Positions 12,785-17,297 of a DNA stretch of 17,297 bases are shown piece after piece. Both the position numbers and the translations under genes were made by a program. Under the pieces are notes generated by a model that made no database searches, was not told the DNA's origin, and saw only the letters and a list, made by a program, of their open reading frames with translations. The stretch's first letter is position 1; the number at the start of each line of letters is the position of its first letter. Source of the DNA: Equadaptatus sp045642025 (lineage in GTDB: Bacteria > Synergistota > Synergistia > Synergistales > Synergistaceae); the NCBI GenBank assembly GCA_045642025.1, contig JAZUIB010000047.1:1-17297 (forward strand). The letters are read 5' to 3'.

Positions 12785-14149
12785 TTACGACAATCTAGCC
12801 GTATGCCATTTGTCTCCCTTGAATCGATGTATGTAGCATACTGTGCGGCCAAGCCAGTCAAACTGCATTGCTGCCCAGACGCCTATTACACCCAGTCCGC
12901 ACCAACGCGCAAGAATGAAACTGCCGCCAACTCTGCAAATCCACATTGTAATCGAGGAAATGATTAAACAGTAGCGGACGTCGTTTGCCGCGCGAAGCGC
13001 GCTCGGCAGTACAAACGAGGGCGCATATGTAAAAAATATTCCAAGTCCGTGTATTATTACAATTGTAAATGCAAATTTTTCGGCTTCCGGTGAAACGTTA
13101 TAAATTTTAAGCACCGGCACACAAAGCGCAAAGATGGCAATTGTAGCGATGCCGCAGTAATTCCGGCTCATTTTCAGCAGATATTTTGTGTAAAAACGTG
13201 CCTGATTAATGTCGTTTGCCCCGATACAGCGGGAAACTACCGTAACTACGCCAAAACTTATTGCAAGTCCCGGAAGCACTTGATAAAGCCCAAGGCTGTT
13301 GCCTATTGCGTTCGCGGCTATAGAGGCAGTGCCAAATTCTGCCACAAGCGAAAGCAGAATGATTTTTCCGAAATTGAACATAAAGCTCTCAAAACCGTTC
13401 GGAACTCCTATATAGAGAATATTGTACAGCATTTTGCGCTCTACAACAAAGTGAAACGGCAGATGAATATGCAGCGTTCTCTCTTGTTTCATTAAATAGC
13501 GGCAGCTCAGAAATGCCCCTGCCATACGCGAAATTAACGTTGGAATTGCAACCCCTGCTGTTCCCATTTTAAAGCCGTAAACAAGTATCGCGTTGCCTGT
13601 CAGGTTAATTAGATTGATAACGACGGAAACCCTGAGGGAAAGTTTTGAGTCGCCCTGCGCGCGAAAAACGGCAAATGCAGCAAGAAAACATGCGAGAAAC
13701 GGCACGGATGCAGAGGTGATAAGCAGATAAACGTCGGCAGCAGAATGAACTTCGGGCGTTATTGCGCCAAAAACACGGCTGAGCAGAAAACCGCGAATGG
13801 CATAGAGTACGGCAGTTACGACAATGCCTGCCAGAAAACAGAAAATAAGCAGCTGGTTTACGGAGCGGCATGCTTTTTCTTCTTTCTGCATGCCGAGATA
13901 CTGACCGGCAACAACAGCGCCTCCTGCCGCCAAGGCTGCAAACAGCTGCTGTATAAGTATCATAATGCTGTCAACAAGAGAAACTCCGGACACTGCTGAT
14001 TCTCCCGCATAAGAGACCATAATAGAGTCAAGCATACCGACGGTAATTACCAGCAGCTGCTCGAGAATAAGCGGTATCATCAAAGCCATTATGTCCTGCT
14101 TTGAAAACAGGTAGCTCTGCGGAATGGTCTCATTTTTCAGAAATGACAT
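12785..14149 (-). CDS. MATE family multidrug/toxin efflux transporter
   Basis: A 454-residue polytopic membrane protein with about 12 hydrophobic helices in two similar halves. It has typical MATE stretches such as PLILEQLLVITVGMLDSIMV, then YAGESAVSGVSLVDSI and GAVVAGQYLG near the N-terminus, and GVPNGFESFMFNFGKI at the start of the second half. Such proteins export cationic drugs, metabolites or toxins using a sodium or proton gradient. An upstream in-frame start would add 30 residues, but the ATG at 14149 has AGGTGG 5 bases upstream and the MATE alignment begins there. A TATAAT lies at 14184-14189 on the minus strand with no -35 box at good spacing, so the promoter is uncertain. The dehydrogenase and aldolase follow closely, and the exporter may handle a related compound, which is a guess. 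Confidence 0.93.
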   Translation of the reverse strand: MSFLKNETIPQSYLFSKQDIMALMIPLILEQLLVITVGMLDSIMVSYAGESAVSGVSLVDSIMILIQQLFAALAAGGAVVAGQYLGMQKEEKACRSVNQLLIFCFLAGIVVTAVLYAIRGFLLSRVFGAITPEVHSAADVYLLITSASVPFLACFLAAFAVFRAQGDSKLSLRVSVVINLINLTGNAILVYGFKMGTAGVAIPTLISRMAGAFLSCRYLMKQERTLHIHLPFHFVVERKMLYNILYIGVPNGFESFMFNFGKIILLSLVAEFGTASIAANAIGNSLGLYQVLPGLAISFGVVTVVSRCIGANDINQARFYTKYLLKMSRNYCGIATIAIFALCVPVLKIYNVSPEAEKFAFTIVIIHGLGIFFTYAPSFVLPSALRAANDVRYCLIISSITMWICRVGGSFILARWCGLGVIGVWAAMQFDWLGRTVCYIHRFKGDKWHTARLS

Positions 14150-14245
14150 GCCTGCCACCTCTTTCGCGGTTTTTGATATTTGCATTATATACCAGATTTT
14201 CATGCGCAAATTGTTTATTTTAGCTGATTTTATCAGCAACAGTAT

Positions 14246-14274
14246 TTGAAAATTTCGATAATTTGCGTTATGAT
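14246..14274 (+). promoter_or_regulatory. Promoter of the CarD-like gene
   Basis: TTGAAA (14246-14251) and TATGAT (14269-14274) are 17 bases apart. The 11-mer TATGATATAAA is found here (14269-14279) and again at 14310-14320, 20 bases before the ATG. The second copy has no good -35 box, so it may be an alternative -10 or a protein site rather than a second promoter. Confidence 0.6.
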
Positions 14275-14339
14275 ATAAAGGTACGGAGCATTTGCTTCAA
14301 ACTTGCCCGTATGATATAAACTGCTGACAGGGTGTACTA

Positions 14340-14858
14340 ATGAAAGAAATTGCTGAAATGAAATTTTCCATCGGTGAAATCGTGCTGTACCGACGCTACG
14401 GCGTATGCAAAGTAACCGCAATAGAAAACCGCAGCTTCTCGGAAACAGAGAAGACTTATTATCTGTTGGAGCCTGTTTTCACAAACAAACCAACAAAGTT
14501 CTTTGTTCCGGCAGATTCTGAAGATCTAGATCTGCTGATTCGCAGCGTACTGGACAAAGAAAGTCTTTCTGCTTTTGTAGCCGAAGCAAAAGAAACCTCG
14601 CTTGACTGGGTCAATGATTCAAAACAGCGCATCACTGCTTTCGAAAGTCTGCTCAAAACAGGCAGTGTTGCTGACATGGTTCGGCTTATTCGGCTGCTTA
14701 CTTACCGTAAACGCAACCAGCGCGCACTCGGCAAAAGTTTTCTGGACTGCGACAGACGAATTCTTGCGACTGCAGAAAAACTTGTCTCAGACGAGCTGGC
14801 TTATGTGCTCGGCATAGAACGCAGCGAAATTTCGGAATATCTGCTTGAAAATATGTAG
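14340..14858 (+). CDS. CarD-family transcriptional regulator
   Basis: A 172-residue protein. The N-terminal Tudor-like CarD/TRCF interaction domain (about 8-65) has FSIGEIVLYRRYGVCKVTAI and TYYLLEPVFTNKPTKFFVP. The C-terminal part (66-172) is all helical with RKRNQRALGKSFLDCDRRIL, corresponding to the DNA-binding half. CarD proteins bind the RNA polymerase beta subunit and stabilise open complexes at rRNA and other promoters; the N-domain is shared with Mfd. Length is near normal for Bacillota members. The ATG at 14340 follows AGGGTG by 5 bases; M7 lacks a ribosome site. It is the only clear plus-strand gene in the window, divergent from the MATE gene and closed by the terminator at 14868-14896. 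Confidence 0.9.
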   Translation: MKEIAEMKFSIGEIVLYRRYGVCKVTAIENRSFSETEKTYYLLEPVFTNKPTKFFVPADSEDLDLLIRSVLDKESLSAFVAEAKETSLDWVNDSKQRITAFESLLKTGSVADMVRLIRLLTYRKRNQRALGKSFLDCDRRILATAEKLVSDELAYVLGIERSEISEYLLENM

Positions 14859-14867
14859 CTACTGATC

Positions 14868-14896
14868 AAAAAATCCCCCGCACAGGGGGATTTTAT
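14868..14896. terminator. Bidirectional intrinsic terminator
   Basis: AAAATCCCCC (14870-14879) and GGGGGATTTT (14885-14894) are perfectly complementary around GCACA. It ends the CarD-like gene on the plus strand and, with A residues on the left side, also the thioredoxin/CcdA operon converging from the right. Confidence 0.9.
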
Positions 14897-14935
14897 TGTC
14901 GCTGTTGTATATGTTTTGGGCAGTTTTGTTAACTG

Positions 14936-15271
14936 CTAACTCAATAGCTTTATTATTTCATCTTTTCTGAGAACTCTGCCGGCAGATACCGGTTTGTCGT
15001 TAACCACCAGCGCAGGGAAGCCCATAATCCCATATCCCATTATCTGTTTCATGTCCGTAATGTACTCAACTTCAAGCTGCAGCCCAAGTTCTGCAACTGC
15101 ATCGCATGTATGGCTGTAAAGCGCGTGGCAGTTAGCGCATTTTCCTGTGCCGAGCACCTTTACGTTTTCTATTTTTGCGCTGACAGCGGACGGCTCCGCC
15201 TGCATTGTTTCTTTCTTTTCACAACAGCAGCATGTTTCCTCATGTTTTTTCTTAAGCTTGAATCCGAACAT
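14936..15271 (-). CDS. Small thioredoxin-like redox protein with Cys4 run
   Basis: A 111-residue cytosolic protein. Residues 34-111 form a small thioredoxin/glutaredoxin-like domain of the redox-active disulfide protein 2 (thioredoxin_3) type. It has the strand ENVKVLG, the active-site C45-A-N-C48 in GKCANCHALY, and the cis-proline P86 in GFPALVV. Ahead of it is a basic, unusual extension with four adjacent cysteines (C14-C17, ETCCCCEKK), which could bind a soft metal. The ATG at 15271 has AGGAGA 7 bases upstream. It is the last gene of the permease/thioredoxin/CcdA operon, 32 bases after ccdA-like. It likely passes electrons from cytosolic thiols to the membrane carrier or handles a metal ion; that is inference from the context. 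Confidence 0.85.
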   Translation of the reverse strand: MFGFKLKKKHEETCCCCEKKETMQAEPSAVSAKIENVKVLGTGKCANCHALYSHTCDAVAELGLQLEVEYITDMKQIMGYGIMGFPALVVNDKPVSAGRVLRKDEIIKLLS

Positions 15272-15303
15272 ATTAATCTCTCCTTTGTATTTATTGATTT
15301 GGT

Positions 15304-15993
15304 TTAAAATGCAAGGTACAGCATATAAATGCCGGTAAGCAGTATCACCATACCCATCGTGTATTTCAGCACTGCGGAAAGCCTTTCGTACTGCCGGCTT
15401 TCGCTCAGTTTCTGCACAAAACCTACTGAACTTCCGGCAATTACAGCAAGAAATCCGTGTCCAAGCGCATAAAACAGCATAAGAACCGTGCCGCGAATTA
15501 TGCTTTCTTCAGCAGCAATTACAGACAACAGCGCTATCAGCACAGGCGTTGAACAGGGTGATGAAAAAATCCCGGCAAGTATTCCGGCCGCAATAGTTCC
15601 CGCAAAGCCTGTGAATCTGTTTTTGGAAAGCAGATTCGATGAAGGGATAAAATTTACAATTTCCCAGGTCTGAAGCGCCATGGCAAACATCAAGCAGGCA
15701 AGAAATATCAGCCACCCGCGCGAATAGATGCCTATCAGGCGACCCGCTGTTACGGCAATCAAAGCCAGGCAGACGAATGAAACCGCGCTTCCCGCCGCAA
15801 ACGCAAGCGAATAGAAAAACGCTTTTTTCCCGTCTTTTTCCGCAGAACCTCCAACGTAGGCAATTACAAGAGGAACAGTAGGCAGAGAGCACGGCATAAG
15901 CGATGAAAGCACCCCTGCCAGCAGCGCAAGAAGAGGCGCAAACCACACGTTTTGTACAGCCGTTTCTGCCATACGTTCAAGCAATGCTTCCAT
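15304..15993 (-). CDS. CcdA/DsbD-type transmembrane electron carrier
   Basis: A 229-residue membrane protein with six hydrophobic helices, the size of CcdA. The two redox cysteines sit in the usual proline-flanked motifs: SLMPCSLPTVP (C35) in helix 1 and FSSPCSTPVL (C147) in helix 4. Such proteins move reducing equivalents from cytosolic thioredoxin across the membrane to an exported thiol protein, for cytochrome c maturation or repair of exported proteins. Here it lies between an exported CGPC thioredoxin-like protein and a cytosolic CANC one, exactly its expected partners, and no cytochrome c genes are visible. Its ATG overlaps the preceding stop codon by one base (TAATG), so translation is coupled. 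Confidence 0.92.
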   Translation of the reverse strand: MEALLERMAETAVQNVWFAPLLALLAGVLSSLMPCSLPTVPLVIAYVGGSAEKDGKKAFFYSLAFAAGSAVSFVCLALIAVTAGRLIGIYSRGWLIFLACLMFAMALQTWEIVNFIPSSNLLSKNRFTGFAGTIAAGILAGIFSSPCSTPVLIALLSVIAAEESIIRGTVLMLFYALGHGFLAVIAGSSVGFVQKLSESRQYERLSAVLKYTMGMVILLTGIYMLYLAF

Positions 15994-16493
15994 TATTTTA
16001 CGCCAAGCTCTTTGAGAATGTCGTCAAAGTCTGTTTCCGTAAGTCCGCCCTGGTGCGCCGTAAGCGCATGCTTTCCGGATTTATCTTTATACTGTATAAA
16101 TTTCAGCCGTTTTGCCATTTTGCTTGACGGAACATACGGCTTACCTGCGGAAGTAAAGAAAAACTGCGTAGGTATAACTTGCAGCGGCATATCACCGGCA
16201 GTTTTCGGATTTTTCCATACCTCGGCAAATTTTATGAGCGCTCTGCCTCTGTATTTTTCGTTTGTTTTCTTCAGCACCGGCCACATCTTTCTGCATGGTC
16301 CGCAGCCTTCAGAGCCATAATCGGCTATTATCGGCAATCCCAACTTTAATAACTGCCCAAAATTAAGCGCTTCTTTTGTTTCAAGCGTAAAGTCTGCTTT
16401 CAGCTTTTCTGCGGCTACGGCGTTTTCGCAGAAACTCATAATCGCAAGCACAGCTAAAATCAGCGAACAGAAAGTATAAAATGTTTTCTTCAT
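15993..16493 (-). CDS. Exported thioredoxin-like thiol-disulfide protein
   Basis: A 166-residue protein. Residues 1-28 are a Sec signal peptide: KK, a hydrophobic core LILAVLAIMS, and a cut after about AVA. The thioredoxin fold follows, with the active site GCGPCRKMWP (C64 and C67) and a cis-proline in VIPTQFFF (P108). It probably works outside the membrane as a reductant kept reduced by the CcdA-like protein encoded directly downstream. The ATG at 16493 has AGGAG 9 bases upstream, part of the TAGGAG that also ends the permease gene. An in-frame TTG three codons earlier would place the ribosome site too close. The gene starts 13 bases after the permease gene and overlaps the CcdA-like gene by one base, showing tight operon packing. 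Confidence 0.9.
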   Translation of the reverse strand: MKKTFYTFCSLILAVLAIMSFCENAVAAEKLKADFTLETKEALNFGQLLKLGLPIIADYGSEGCGPCRKMWPVLKKTNEKYRGRALIKFAEVWKNPKTAGDMPLQVIPTQFFFTSAGKPYVPSSKMAKRLKFIQYKDKSGKHALTAHQGGLTETDFDDILKELGVK

Positions 16494-16505
16494 CTTATTC
16501 AACTC

Positions 16506-17297
16506 CTATAAAAGAATTTTCTGAATTGCGTTAAATATATATCCTGCAGCAATAATCCCTGCAGTACAGATTGCAATGAAAACAGCAAGCAGTTTGGGTT
16601 TAACCGCCTTGCGAAGCATCACAAGCGACGGCAGGGACAAAGTTGTAACAGCCATCATAAAGGAGAGCACCACGCCAAGCAGAGCGCCTTTGGCAAGCAA
16701 AGCTTCGGCAATCGGAATTGTACCGAAAATATCCGCATACATCGGAATACCTACAAACGCCGCCAAGATTACGCCAAATGGATTACTGCTTCCAAGAAGC
16801 TTTACAACAAACTCCCCGGGAATCCAGTTATGGATAAAGGCACCGATTGCAACACCTGCGAGAATATACGGAAGCAGACGGAGCGCGGTAAGCTGTGTCT
16901 GCTCTGCCGCATAAGCTGTCCGGTCAGAAAATGAGAGCGTTTCCTGCGGCATTTCAAAAATTTTTGCTCTGCGTATATATTCCTCAACCTCATTTTCAAG
17001 CTTCAGCTGCCCTATAAGCGTGCCTCCGCAGACTGCTATTACAAGCCCCAAAAACACGTAAAGCAGCGCGATTTTCCAGCCGAAAATAGACGCTAGCAGC
17101 ACAAGCGAACCAACGTCAACCATAGGAGAGGAAATCAGAAATGAGAATGTCACCTGCAACGGCAGTCCGGCGCTTGTAAAGCCTATGAAAATCGGGATGG
17201 ACGAGCAGGAGCAGAACGGCGTAACCGTGCCGAGCAGCGCCGCACAGAGGCTTGCCGTAAAACCGCCGAAACGGCTTAATATCCGTCTGCTTCTTTC
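16506..17297 (-). CDS. DUF318 (ArsP/YraQ-type) permease, N-terminus beyond window
   Basis: The last 263 residues of a multi-helix permease of the DUF318 family; the start lies beyond the right edge. The frame is open through 17297. Clear family features are TVTPFCSCSSIPIF, with the conserved CSC pair, then SAGLPLQVTFSFLISSPMVD, and in the second half GIPMYADIFGTIPIAEALL. ArsP, a member of this family, exports trivalent organoarsenicals; many other members have unknown substrates. The two halves are joined by a charged loop (LKLENEVEEYIRRAK). It is the first visible gene of the thioredoxin/CcdA operon, and the next gene starts 13 bases on. A thiol-dependent transport step, perhaps of an arsenic or other metalloid species, is plausible but unproven. 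Confidence 0.9.
   Translation of the reverse strand, partial: ERSRRILSRFGGFTASLCAALLGTVTPFCSCSSIPIFIGFTSAGLPLQVTFSFLISSPMVDVGSLVLLASIFGWKIALLYVFLGLVIAVCGGTLIGQLKLENEVEEYIRRAKIFEMPQETLSFSDRTAYAAEQTQLTALRLLPYILAGVAIGAFIHNWIPGEFVVKLLGSSNPFGVILAAFVGIPMYADIFGTIPIAEALLAKGALLGVVLSFMMAVTTLSLPSLVMLRKAVKPKLLAVFIAICTAGIIAAGYIFNAIQKILL

Overview
The window looks like a bacterial chromosome segment of mixed base composition with strong Shine-Dalgarno sites (GGAGG, AAGGAGG), sigma70-like promoters and intrinsic terminators. Almost everything is on the minus strand; only a CarD-like regulator gene (14340-14858), and possibly a structured RNA near 1412-1511, read on the plus strand. The gene set (CarD-like regulator, MATE exporter, threonine aldolase, small cysteine proteins, thioredoxin/CcdA/permease cassette) suits an anaerobic, possibly gut-associated bacterium of the Bacillota (Clostridia or Negativicutes) or Synergistota. 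The sequence alone does not settle the phylum. The code is standard: tryptophan is TGG in all intact genes.

Region 1, about 1-3500, is a patchwork of small accessory genes. It holds an unknown gene running off the left edge and coupled to a DUF5674 gene. Next is a HigB/HigA-type toxin-antitoxin operon whose toxin is broken by an internal deletion with a frameshift while antitoxin, promoter and palindromic operator stay intact. Then comes a DUF3800 gene with a compact structured RNA against its 3' end, a small membrane-protein ORF interrupted near its 5' end, and an unrecognised 255-residue membrane protein. The toxin-antitoxin unit lies between two near-identical terminator hairpins, as if it were a cassette.

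Region 2, 3533-9835, is a complete type I restriction-modification operon in the order hsdR, hsdM, rhuM-like, hsdS. It has a good promoter in front of hsdR and a 26-bp perfect inverted repeat upstream of that. hsdS carries long internal direct repeats and an A9 tract in its first target-recognition domain.

Region 3, 9945-14149, is metabolic and housekeeping-like. In transcription order it holds a MATE exporter, a D-2-hydroxyacid dehydrogenase, a low-specificity threonine aldolase, a small cysteine-motif protein and a short unknown protein, ending in an intrinsic terminator. The spacing suggests one long transcription unit.

Region 4, 14246-14894, is the CarD-like gene, divergent from the MATE gene, with its own promoter and a symmetric terminator.

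Region 5, 14936-17297, is a tightly packed minus-strand operon: DUF318-type permease (running off the right edge), exported CGPC thioredoxin-like protein, CcdA-like membrane electron carrier, and a small cytosolic CANC thioredoxin with a Cys4 run. It reads as a thiol-redox plus transport module, plausibly for a metalloid or heavy metal.

The most unusual points are the structured RNA abutting the DUF3800 gene, the deleted toxin inside a terminator-flanked cassette, the two odd membrane genes after hsdS, and the permease/thioredoxin/CcdA cassette.
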